Positions 1 to 7,055 of a stretch of 64,000 bases of DNA are shown here, piece by piece. The stretch comes from Parvularcula marina (lineage in GTDB: Bacteria; Pseudomonadota; Alphaproteobacteria; Caulobacterales; Parvularculaceae): NCBI RefSeq assembly GCF_003399445.1, contig NZ_QUQO01000001.1:2849001-2913000 (forward strand), written 5' to 3'. The position numbers were made by a program, and so were the translations under genes. The notes below the pieces were generated by a model. That model was not told the DNA's origin and did not search any database. It saw only the letters and a program-made list of their open reading frames with translations. The first letter of the stretch is position 1, and each line of letters opens with the position of its first letter.

Positions 1-74
1 AGCATCTTCGTAATGCCGCGCACCTGACCTTCGATGCGCTTGAGACGTTTGATCGTGGCTTCTGATTTTGACAT
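1..74 (-). CDS. CsoR/FrmR-family metal-sensing repressor, N-terminal fragment (runs off the window)
   Basis: Reading leftwards from an ATG at 74, the first 24 residues (MSKSEATIKRLKRIEGQVRG, then ITKM) match the conserved N-terminal helix of the CsoR/RcnR/FrmR family (DUF156), where KRL+RIEGQVRGI is the hallmark. The metal-binding Cys/His residues lie outside the window, so Cu(I) versus other ligands cannot be read directly. The divergent copper genes and the C/G-rich operator immediately upstream favour a CsoR-type copper repressor. The gene is truncated by the window edge, not visibly by mutation. Confidence 0.85.
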   Translation of the reverse strand, partial: MSKSEATIKRLKRIEGQVRGITKM

Positions 75-124
75 TTGACCGATACCCTATGGGGGTATAT
101 GATCGGGATCGAAAGGTTGGTCAA
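75..124. promoter_or_regulatory. Divergent promoter pair with CsoR-type operator
   Basis: On the plus strand TTGACC (75-80) and TATGAT (98-103) are separated by 17 nt. An inverted repeat ATACCC (82-87), N5, GGGTAT (93-98) fills that spacer exactly. Its form closely resembles known CsoR operators (TACCC-TANG-GGGGTA, as at Bacillus copZA). On the minus strand a second TTGACC (119-124 reversed) faces a weaker TATACC-like box across the same operator, so it could drive the csoR-like gene. A repressor bound here would block both promoters. The layout is seen directly; binding and metal identity are inferred. Confidence 0.75.
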
Positions 125-131
125 GCGGCCC

Positions 132-518
132 ATGATGGCAAGCCTCAAGACAGCGCTATTCGTTGCACTCGCCCTCATGTTCGGGGCGAGCCAAACATGT
201 GCTTGCGCCGTGTCAGGGCACGGTCATGCCGCACATCAGGCAGCCGAGACGCATGAGAGTAATCACGGCGCCCATCATCAGGAAAAACCACCCTGCGATG
301 AGCAATGCCCGCATTGTGCGTCAGTTGAACTTGCCAGTTCTCTTGTCCCGGCGAGTCCCGCCATTGCTCCGAGCGCCTCGGCTTTCATCGACATTTCAGT
401 CCCGCCGGAAATGGCCTTGGTTTTCCCGCCTCTCGCGCGGGCATCTCATGTCAGGCCGCGCGGAATCGACCCACCAAGGCGAAGTCCTGTCTCTCTAAAA
501 GTCCGTCTCCTGAATTGA
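132..518 (+). CDS. Small exported Cys/His-rich protein, first gene of the copper cassette
   Basis: A protein of about 128 residues with an N-terminal hydrophobic signal (MMASLKTALFVALALMFGAS) followed by CAC, a His-rich stretch and a CDEQCPHC motif near residue 65. An upstream in-frame ATG at 75 is excluded because it lies inside the -35 box. The ATG at 99 lies inside the -10 box. ATG 132 is therefore the first plausible start; ATG 135 is equally possible. A purine-rich GAAAGG lies at 111-116. The family is not recognised with certainty; it resembles small DUF2946-like periplasmic proteins found next to copper operons. It is likely a periplasmic metal-binding protein, which is inference from composition and context. 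Confidence 0.6.
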   Translation: MMASLKTALFVALALMFGASQTCACAVSGHGHAAHQAAETHESNHGAHHQEKPPCDEQCPHCASVELASSLVPASPAIAPSASAFIDISVPPEMALVFPPLARASHVRPRGIDPPRRSPVSLKVRLLN

Positions 519-583
519 ATCCACACTCAGCCGTCCGCGGCTGGGACAGCGCGCAGATGCGCCGGAAATTCGGATTCAATTCA
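511..583 (+). promoter_or_regulatory. Structured copA leader: three-way-junction-like inverted repeat
   Basis: A perfect 12-bp inverted repeat, TGAATTGAATCC (511-522) and GGATTCAATTCA (572-583), encloses 49 nt that hold two smaller hairpins: CAGCCG-TCCG-CGGCTG (528-543) and GCGC-AGAT-GCGC (551-562). The left arm covers the stop codon of the preceding gene. The right arm ends a few bases before the GAGAGGA ribosome-binding site of copA (start 598). As RNA this would fold into a closed three-way junction just upstream of the RBS. No T-tract follows, so a plain terminator is unlikely. A regulatory or processing role is inferred. Confidence 0.6.
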
Positions 584-597
584 ATAGAGAGGACAAA

Positions 598-2415
598 ATG
601 GTATCACGACGAGAATTTTTAGGCACAGCGCTGCAAACCGGCGCTTTGCTGGGGCTGGCTAGCCTGTTGCCAGCCTGGGCCCGGCCATCATCGGCGGGCA
701 ATATGGGGCTTGAGGCCCTGACAGGCACTAATTTCGATCTCACTGTGGATCGGTTCCCTGTGATGATTGACGGACGGAAGGGAATGGCGACGGGCGTCAA
801 TGGTCATCTGCCGGCACCCCTGATCCGGTTCCGCGAAGGTGAGGAAATCACTCTCAATGTCACCAACAATCTGGATGAGGACACTTCGATCCATTGGCAC
901 GGCCTGCTTGTGCCGTTCGAGATGGACGGGGTTCCGGGGGTCACCTTTCCCGGCATCCGGCCCGGGGAGACGTTTCAGTACCGTTTTGCTGTGCCGCAGA
1001 ATGGCACCTATTGGTATCATTCGCATTCGGGCCTGCAGGAACAGCTTGGCCATTACGGACCGCTGCTGATCGAGCCCAAAGGGACCGATCCGGTCTCTTA
1101 TGACCGCGAATATGTCCTTGTGCTGTCCGATTGGAGTTTCGAAAATCCATACCGCATCTTCAAGAAATTGAAGACGATGAGCGAGAGCTACAATTTCAAT
1201 CATCGCACCGTGCCGGATTTCCTCGCTGATGCTGCCGACGAGGGGGTTGGTGAGGCATTCAGGGAACGGGCCATGTGGGGCGGCATGCGTATGTCACCGC
1301 GCGACATCTCCGACGTGACAGGGGCGACCTATCACTTCCTGATCAATGGTCATGCAACGGCAGATAATTGGAACGGGGTGTTCAATCCCGGTGAGCGTGT
1401 CCGGCTGCGGATCATCAATGCCTCGGCCATGACCATCTTCAATGTGCGTATGCCGGGCCTGCCCATGACCATCGTTCAGGCCGACGGCCTGCATGTGCAG
1501 CCGCTGGAGGTCGATGAATTCCAGATGGGGGTGGCTGAGACCTATGACGTGATTATCGAACCGAAAGAGGCGCAAGCCTACGGGTTTGTGGCGGAATCGA
1601 TCGACCGCTCCGGGCAGGCCGTCGCCACATTCGGGCCACGTCCGGGGATGCGAGCGGACGTGCCCGCGATGCGGCCTGTGCCGACCCTGAACATGAAAGA
1701 TATGGCGATGGATCATGGCGCGATGGACGGCATGGGGAAGATGGACGGCATGGACATGAAAATGGATCATCCGTCCGGTCATGAGATGCATGAGGATCAT
1801 GGCAGCAAGATCAAACGGGGGCCGGGCGTGGCAAATGTCGTCATGATGCCAAGCTCCCGCCTTGGGGAGCCGGGCACCGGCCTTGAAGACGTGCCGCACC
1901 GCGTCCTGCGCTATACGGATCTTCGCAGCCTAGAGCCCAATCCCGACACGCGCGCGCCTGAACGTGAAATCGAGGTGCACCTCACCAGCAATATGGAACG
2001 CTATATGTGGTCCTTTGACGGGGTGCAGTTCTCACAGATCACCTCACCGATCATCTTTCATGAGGGCGAGCGCGTCCGCATGACCATGATCAACAACACC
2101 ATGATGAACCATCCCATTCATCTGCACGGTATGTTCTTTGATCTCGTCAATGGCGGCGGGCATCATATGCCGCGCAAGCATACTGTCATTGTGAAGCCGG
2201 GCGAGAAGCTCTCCGTTGATATCAGTGCGGAACATATCGGCGATTGGGCGTTTCACTGCCATCTGCTCTACCATATGTTTGCCGGGATGATGCAGGTCGT
2301 CTCCGTCCTGCCGCGTGAAGTGAATCATCCCCCCGGGATGAAGCATCCCCCGGGACATAAAACGTCCACGAAAGCGTCGATGGATCACCACGATCATGGG
2401 GGGATGCACGAATGA
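598..2415 (+). CDS. copA: Copper-resistance multicopper oxidase CopA (PcoA-type), Tat-exported
   Basis: 605 residues, as usual for the family. The N-terminus carries a twin-arginine signal (SRREFLG followed by a hydrophobic segment ending near AWA, residue 28). Copper ligands are visible in order: HWH at 99-101, YHSHSG at 140-145, HPIHLHG near 504 and HCHLLYHMFAGMM near 552. Between the cupredoxin domains is a Met/His/Asp-rich insert (about residues 365-400, with MDHGAMDGMGKMDGMDMKMD). Such inserts bind Cu(I) in CopA homologues. The enzyme oxidises Cu(I) to Cu(II) in the periplasm. GAGAGGA precedes the ATG, and the stop overlaps copB by four bases, indicating translational coupling. Confidence 0.95.
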   Translation: MVSRREFLGTALQTGALLGLASLLPAWARPSSAGNMGLEALTGTNFDLTVDRFPVMIDGRKGMATGVNGHLPAPLIRFREGEEITLNVTNNLDEDTSIHWHGLLVPFEMDGVPGVTFPGIRPGETFQYRFAVPQNGTYWYHSHSGLQEQLGHYGPLLIEPKGTDPVSYDREYVLVLSDWSFENPYRIFKKLKTMSESYNFNHRTVPDFLADAADEGVGEAFRERAMWGGMRMSPRDISDVTGATYHFLINGHATADNWNGVFNPGERVRLRIINASAMTIFNVRMPGLPMTIVQADGLHVQPLEVDEFQMGVAETYDVIIEPKEAQAYGFVAESIDRSGQAVATFGPRPGMRADVPAMRPVPTLNMKDMAMDHGAMDGMGKMDGMDMKMDHPSGHEMHEDHGSKIKRGPGVANVVMMPSSRLGEPGTGLEDVPHRVLRYTDLRSLEPNPDTRAPEREIEVHLTSNMERYMWSFDGVQFSQITSPIIFHEGERVRMTMINNTMMNHPIHLHGMFFDLVNGGGHHMPRKHTVIVKPGEKLSVDISAEHIGDWAFHCHLLYHMFAGMMQVVSVLPREVNHPPGMKHPPGHKTSTKASMDHHDHGGMHE

Positions 2416-3224
2416 AAAAGTTCCTCACCATTTTAATGGCAGGCACAGTCATTGCCTCTCCCGGCCTCGCACAACATAGCCATGAGAGCGAAGCAAGTGG
2501 CGACAAGAAACCACTCTGGTCGCAGGCGGATGAATATTACGATCCCGACGAGATGGCCGAGGCGCGCGCTGCGGTACTCCATCATCATGGTAACAGCCCG
2601 TACTGGTTCGTCATGGCCGACCGGCTGGAAACACAGATCCATGAAGAGGAGGAAGTCCTCGTCTGGGATGCGCAAGGCTATTTTGGCGGTGACATCAACA
2701 AGCTCTTCATCAAGACCGAAGGGGAATATTCCTTCGAGGATGACGAAATCGAAGATGCAGAGATTCAGGCGCTATGGTCTCGTGCTGTCTCTCCCTACTG
2801 GGACGTGCAGGCCGGTGTCCGCTACGATGTCGAGCCGGATGGCCTCAGCCATGCCGTTCTCGGTGTGCAGGGGCTCGCGCCTTATCTCTTCGAGGTCGAT
2901 AGTGCGGCCTTCCTAAGCGAGAACGGTGACCTGACAGCCCGCACGGAAGTCGAATACGAACTTCTGTTCACCCAGCGGCTCATTCTTCAGCCTCGTATCG
3001 AAGCCAATTTCTCGGCGCAGGATATCCCCGAGAGAGAAATAGGCAGTGGACTGACGGACCTCGATGCGGGGTTACGCCTGCGATATGAGGTGAAGCGGGA
3101 ATTCGCGCCATATATCGGCATCGAATGGCAGAAATCCTTCGGCGATACCGCCGATTTTATTGAAGCGTCAGGCGGCGAGAGCGAAGGCACGGCCTTCGTG
3201 ATTGGCGTGCGCGGCTGGTTCTAG
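2412..3224 (+). CDS. copB: Outer-membrane copper resistance protein CopB (PcoB-type)
   Basis: 270 residues with a clean signal peptide (MKKFLTILMAGTVIASPGLA). The body shows the CopB signature: an early Trp/Tyr/Asp stretch, YWFVMADRLE, then alternating amphipathic strands (FEDDEIEDAEIQALWSRAVS, WDVQAGVRYDVEP) and a terminal aromatic residue (GVRGWF) typical of beta-barrels. It lacks the long Met-rich N-terminal repeat of Pseudomonas CopB. The ATGA overlap with copA and the copA-copB order are the classical arrangement. It binds or gates copper at the outer membrane; the detailed role in the family is still debated. Confidence 0.93.
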   Translation: MKKFLTILMAGTVIASPGLAQHSHESEASGDKKPLWSQADEYYDPDEMAEARAAVLHHHGNSPYWFVMADRLETQIHEEEEVLVWDAQGYFGGDINKLFIKTEGEYSFEDDEIEDAEIQALWSRAVSPYWDVQAGVRYDVEPDGLSHAVLGVQGLAPYLFEVDSAAFLSENGDLTARTEVEYELLFTQRLILQPRIEANFSAQDIPEREIGSGLTDLDAGLRLRYEVKREFAPYIGIEWQKSFGDTADFIEASGGESEGTAFVIGVRGWF

Positions 3225-3232
3225 GAGACAAC

Positions 3233-4171
3233 ATGGAAAACCTCATTCATCCAAATATCCATCCCGTCCTTGTTCACTTTGCCTACGGACTGACCTTCAC
3301 ATCGGCTTTGGCCTATGTCCTCGTGTTCTTGCGGGGGGTGAGGACGGGCGGAAGCGGTTTATTGACCGCCGCAAACTGGATGCTGGCATTCGCTGTTCTG
3401 TTTATCGCGCTGACCATCGCTGCTGGCTTTCAGGCTTATTACACGGTCGATCATGACGGTCCGTCACACGAAGCCATGACGACGCACCGGAACTGGGCTC
3501 TTGGGACCGCCAGCGCGGTACTCTCACTTGCACTCTGGCGCTGGGTCGGTCGGAAGTCTCCGCTCGGTCTGCCTTATGTCTTTGCCATGGTGCTGGCTGC
3601 AGGCCTTATCTCCGTGACCGGATGGTGGGGCGGCTCGGTTGTCTACAAGCATGGCATCGGTGTTGAGCGTTTGCCCGCGATCAGCGGCGAAGGGCACGAC
3701 CATGATCACGGCGACGAAGGACATGACCATGGCGATGAGGAGGCAAAGAGCACATCCTCTGCAGAGATCCTGTCGCCCGAGGCCGGTTCTCCCGCTGCTG
3801 TCGTAGAAGCCTTTGCCGCCGCGCTTAAAGCCGGTGACGCAGCCGCACTCGAAGCGCTCGTCCATCCTGACATTCTCATTGCCGAGAGCGGCGGTGTCGA
3901 ACGTTCCTTTGCCGAATATGCCGGGCATCACATGCCCGCAGATATGGAATTCATGGGCGCCGTCGATATCACTTTGAAGAACAGGTCCGTGCTCGAGGCG
4001 GCAGGGATGGCGACGGTGATTTCCGAATCCCGGCTTCACGGCACCGTCGACGGGAAAACCATTCATGCACGGATGATGGAAACCATGGTGCTCACGCCAT
4101 CAGAGCAGGGTTGGCGAATTGCCCACATTCACTGGTCATCTGCTCCACTCACTGACGATCACGACCATTAA
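3233..4171 (+). CDS. DUF2231-like membrane protein fused through a His-rich linker to an NTF2-like domain
   Basis: 312 residues. The N-terminal half starts HPNIHPVLVHFAYGLTF, the HP-x-hV-HF pattern of DUF2231, and has about four membrane segments up to residue 140. A metal-binding-type linker follows (GHDHDHGDEGHDHGDE, about 155-172). The C-terminal 125 residues (SPAAVVEAFAAALKAGDAAALEALV ... ending GWRIAHIHWSS) have the pattern of a SnoaL/DUF4440-type NTF2 fold. The gene is eight bases downstream of copB behind an AGGAGA site and probably acts in periplasmic or membrane metal handling. Its exact function is unknown. Confidence 0.75.
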   Translation: MENLIHPNIHPVLVHFAYGLTFTSALAYVLVFLRGVRTGGSGLLTAANWMLAFAVLFIALTIAAGFQAYYTVDHDGPSHEAMTTHRNWALGTASAVLSLALWRWVGRKSPLGLPYVFAMVLAAGLISVTGWWGGSVVYKHGIGVERLPAISGEGHDHDHGDEGHDHGDEEAKSTSSAEILSPEAGSPAAVVEAFAAALKAGDAAALEALVHPDILIAESGGVERSFAEYAGHHMPADMEFMGAVDITLKNRSVLEAAGMATVISESRLHGTVDGKTIHARMMETMVLTPSEQGWRIAHIHWSSAPLTDDHDH

Positions 4172-4184
4172 GGAGGGCCGGAAA

Positions 4185-4643
4185 ATGACAGAAACACATC
4201 AGCATCACCATGGCGGCTCTCATAGCTCGCTCGTGACCTCCGCGCAGGCCACGCTCCACTGCCTGACCGGCTGCGTGATCGGAGAGGTCGCGGGGTTGAT
4301 GATCGGGGTGACACTCGGGCTTGGCGTCTGGTCGACTATCGCTCTTGCCACGGGGCTTGCTTACATTTCCGGTTTCACGCTCGGCTTGCTACCGGTCATG
4401 CGACGTGAAAACAAAACATTCTGGCAAGCCTTCAAAATCATCTGGATCGGTGAGGCTCTCTCCATCGGTGTCATGGAAATTGCCATGAACTTCGCTGATT
4501 ATCACATGGGGGGCATGACCGCCGGATCAGTTCTCGCACCACAATTCTGGTACGGATTGATCGTGGCGGTTCCTGCGGGCTTCCTTGCTGCCTGGCCGGT
4601 CAATTGGTGGCTGCTTCGGCGCAATCTCAAAAAGTGCCATTAA
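4185..4643 (+). CDS. DUF4396-domain membrane protein of the copper cassette
   Basis: 152 residues starting MTETHQHHHGGSH at the ATG behind an AGGAGG site at 4171-4176. A longer in-frame extension overlapping the previous gene is therefore rejected. After the His-rich tail come four predicted membrane helices. LHCLTGCVIGEVAGLMIG is the diagnostic DUF4396 motif (C-x-x-G-C-x-I-G-E), with two Cys that could bind copper. The family is regularly found with copper and silver efflux genes, but its biochemical role is not established. It ends shortly before an inverted repeat that embraces the next start codon. Confidence 0.85.
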   Translation: MTETHQHHHGGSHSSLVTSAQATLHCLTGCVIGEVAGLMIGVTLGLGVWSTIALATGLAYISGFTLGLLPVMRRENKTFWQAFKIIWIGEALSIGVMEIAMNFADYHMGGMTAGSVLAPQFWYGLIVAVPAGFLAAWPVNWWLLRRNLKKCH

Positions 4644-4658
4644 CCCGAAGAAGGGAAC

Positions 4659-4719
4659 TCATCTCTCGCGCAGACGTTTGCCAAATACGCCAACGAATAA
4701 TGACAAGCGCGAGAGATGA
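4659..4719. repeat. 12-bp perfect inverted repeat that buries the start codon of the DUF305 gene
   Basis: TCATCTCTCGCG (4659-4670) and CGCGAGAGATGA (4708-4719) are perfect reverse complements separated by 37 nt. The ATG of the next gene (4716-4718) and the only GAGAG-like ribosome-binding sequence lie inside the right arm. In RNA the hairpin would hide the start. It could also act as a weak intrinsic attenuator, although no T-tract follows. The structure is seen directly; its control role is inferred. Confidence 0.65.
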
Positions 4720-5255
4720 ATAATTATCTGAGATTTATACTGATGATCGCTACATCAACCGCCGTCATGCTGGGGTTGATGTATTTCAATACCTATGCGT
4801 GGGAGCACGTCTTTTGGAGTGAAACGCGCTTTTACATGGCCTTCGTGATGGGCGCGGCCATGGCTGCGGTAATGCTGAGCTTCATGCTGGGCATGTATAA
4901 GGATAAAAAGCTCAATCTCAGCATTTATGCCGGATCGGTTCTTGTATTCGGTGTCGCTCTTTTTCTTGTCCGCAGTCAGGTCACCGTCGGTGATCGCTCT
5001 TATATGAGCGCGATGATCCCGCACCATTCCATCGCCATCATGACTAGTGAACGCGCAAATATTGAAGATGCGCGTGTGCGCCAGCTTGCTGATGAAATCA
5101 TCCGTGCCCAACGCCGAGAAATCAAAGAGATGGAATGGTTGATTGAGGATATTGCGCGAAACGGCATCGCCGATACAGATGGTGAAGCAGAACGCCGCCC
5201 GGTTCCCAAGTTCGAGGGCCGCCTGAATCTGCCCGAGCCATCCGTACCGTTATGA
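4716..5255 (+). CDS. Membrane-anchored DUF305 protein (CopM-like)
   Basis: 179 residues. Three hydrophobic segments (about 6-25, 39-60 and 70-88) are followed by a soluble helical domain with DRSYMSAMIPHHSIAIMTSE (from about residue 92), the DUF305 hallmark M-I-P-HH-x-x-A-I-x-M. DUF305 proteins of the cyanobacterial CopM type bind copper through Met and His side chains on a helical bundle. The start codon lies in an inverted repeat, and no strong ribosome-binding site is visible outside it. Role: probably periplasmic copper binding. Confidence 0.85.
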   Translation: MNNYLRFILMIATSTAVMLGLMYFNTYAWEHVFWSETRFYMAFVMGAAMAAVMLSFMLGMYKDKKLNLSIYAGSVLVFGVALFLVRSQVTVGDRSYMSAMIPHHSIAIMTSERANIEDARVRQLADEIIRAQRREIKEMEWLIEDIARNGIADTDGEAERRPVPKFEGRLNLPEPSVPL

Positions 5256-5342
5256 ACTAACACAATATCCGTCCCGTGACATTTTGGCGGCACTTGAAAG
5301 AAATTAATGAAATAGCATTTCGGCTATGTTATATATGCTTTT

Positions 5343-5690
5343 ATGAGCCGCTCGACTGTTCATCTTGTACGTTTTCTGGGCATGATCGTGATTGCTGTCT
5401 CGATCATGTGCGCACCTGCGGCTGAGGCACTTCATTCAGATCAGAAACAGGATGCCCCCTGCGAAAGCGTAGCGGACCATCAATCCGTTTCTGAGGATAG
5501 TGACCCCGACAATTCGCACAAGAAGACGCATCACGCACATCATTGCGGCGGCTGCCATCTGCATATTTACCATTCGCTTTTTGGTGATGTGACGCCCTCT
5601 GCGGACGTCTTCGCATCGCTTTTGCCTCTGACAGATATCGGGCCGGGCCTCTTGCAGCCAGATGGCCCCTTCCGGCCTCCTCGTAGCTGA
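5343..5690 (+). CDS. Small exported Cys/His-rich protein preceding the RND efflux genes
   Basis: 115 residues. A hydrophobic N-terminus (FLGMIVIAVSIMCAPAAEA) is followed by a His-rich segment with HHAHHCGGCHLHIYHS around residue 65-80. The second CGGCH cluster mirrors the CPHC cluster of the protein at 132-518, so these two may be paralogous periplasmic metal binders. No clear ribosome-binding site precedes ATG 5343, and ATG 5382 (residue 14) is a possible alternative. Family not recognised with confidence; such proteins often precede czcC/cusC-like genes. Confidence 0.6.
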   Translation: MSRSTVHLVRFLGMIVIAVSIMCAPAAEALHSDQKQDAPCESVADHQSVSEDSDPDNSHKKTHHAHHCGGCHLHIYHSLFGDVTPSADVFASLLPLTDIGPGLLQPDGPFRPPRS

Positions 5691-5753
5691 CATTCCCTTT
5701 TTTGGTGGCGCTTCTCAGCGCCGGGATAACTGTCAGTACAAGGAAAATTTTGC

Positions 5754-7055
5754 ATGAAATTCGTCATATGCGGGGCGCTTTGCGTCCTTGCGTCCCTGTC
5801 AGGGGCCAGCGCAGCGCGCGCTGGTGCCTGCGGGCAACCAGCCGGACTTTACGTCCCGCCGATCCCTTCGAATCAACCCCTCACGTTAGATGCCGCGCTT
5901 GGCGCCGTGCGGTCTCTCTCTCCGGAGGCGAGAGAAGCGGCGCTTGAGGCGCGGGCGTCTCAAGCCGAGGCGCGCCAGGCAGGGCGCTGGAAGAACCCTT
6001 CGCTCATTTTTGAAGCCGAAAACTTCGAGGGCACCGGGCCGTTCAGCGGCTTTAATCAGAGTGAAACGACTTTCGCGATCGAGCAGGAGTTTGAACTTGG
6101 CGGACAGCGCTCCAAACGCCGCCGTGCCGCTGCGGCGCGCGCAGCCCTCGCCAGTGCCGATTGCGCGGTGATCCTGCGGGAGGCGGAGTTGCAGACGGCG
6201 CTGCTCTTTGAGGAACTCGCTGTTACAGCTGCGCTTACCGAGCTTGCGGGGGAAGCGGCGGCGCTTTCCGAGGAACTGAGTGAGGCCGTGCGCCGGCGAG
6301 TGGAAGCGGGTGCCGCTGCGCCGCCGGAGCTTTCACGGGCTTCGGCTGATCATGCGGCCTTGAAGGCCGAACATGGCGCGCTGAAGGCTGAACTCGCCAG
6401 CCTGCAATATGCACTGGCTGCAATGTGGGGGAGCGATGAGCCGCGCTTCGTATTGCCGGTGCTCAGCGAGGTGGGGCCGCTCACTGTTGATGGATCAATG
6501 CGTGCCCGGACCCATCCACGAATTCTGAGGGCGGAAGCCGCCAGCGAGATGTACCGGGCACAGCAACGTGCTGACCGCGCCGCGCTCTATCCCGATGTCA
6601 GTGTGACGTTCGGTATACGGCGGTTTGAAGAAACCGGTGAGGACGCTCTTGTCGCGGGGATTGGTATGCCGCTTCCGATATTTGACCGGAATCGCGATGC
6701 CGTTGCCGCTTCGGGCCACCGGGCAGATGCCGCAGAGGTCAGCCGGAACGCCGAATTGCGCCGTCTTGCGGGTGAGCAGGCCGCCTCGCTTCAGCGCGTG
6801 GAAATGCTGAAAGCGCGTGCAGAGCTACTCCAGAGCGAAGCACTTCCGGCGGCACAGTCCGCCTACACCGCTTCGGCGCGTGGTTATCAGGCAGGCCGGT
6901 TCAGCCTGACCGATGCGCTTGATGCGCGCCGCGCTCTGATCGGGACAAAGGCTGCCGCCATCGAGGCGCAAGGAGCGCTTCTTGCCGAACAGTTCCGTCT
7001 TGGCAGCCTCCTCGGAACAGCGCCGTTCAATGAAGGAGGCGATCATGTCCAATAA
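5754..7055 (+). CDS. TolC-family outer-membrane channel of a heavy-metal RND pump (CusC/CzcC-like)
   Basis: 433 residues, with a signal peptide (MKFVICGALCVLASLSGASA) and the twin OEP repeats of TolC proteins: LTLDAALGAVRSLSPEAREA, then KNPSLIFEAENFEG, and a second repeat with HPRILRAEAASEMYRAQQ and YPDVSVTFGIRRFEETG, ending in long coiled helices (DALDARRALIGTKAAAIEAQ). It forms the outer-membrane exit duct of the tripartite pump with the two following genes. An AAGGAAAA site lies at the right distance from the ATG. The last codons contain the ribosome-binding site of the adaptor gene, which starts inside this one. Confidence 0.92.
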   Translation: MKFVICGALCVLASLSGASAARAGACGQPAGLYVPPIPSNQPLTLDAALGAVRSLSPEAREAALEARASQAEARQAGRWKNPSLIFEAENFEGTGPFSGFNQSETTFAIEQEFELGGQRSKRRRAAAARAALASADCAVILREAELQTALLFEELAVTAALTELAGEAAALSEELSEAVRRRVEAGAAAPPELSRASADHAALKAEHGALKAELASLQYALAAMWGSDEPRFVLPVLSEVGPLTVDGSMRARTHPRILRAEAASEMYRAQQRADRAALYPDVSVTFGIRRFEETGEDALVAGIGMPLPIFDRNRDAVAASGHRADAAEVSRNAELRRLAGEQAASLQRVEMLKARAELLQSEALPAAQSAYTASARGYQAGRFSLTDALDARRALIGTKAAAIEAQGALLAEQFRLGSLLGTAPFNEGGDHVQ

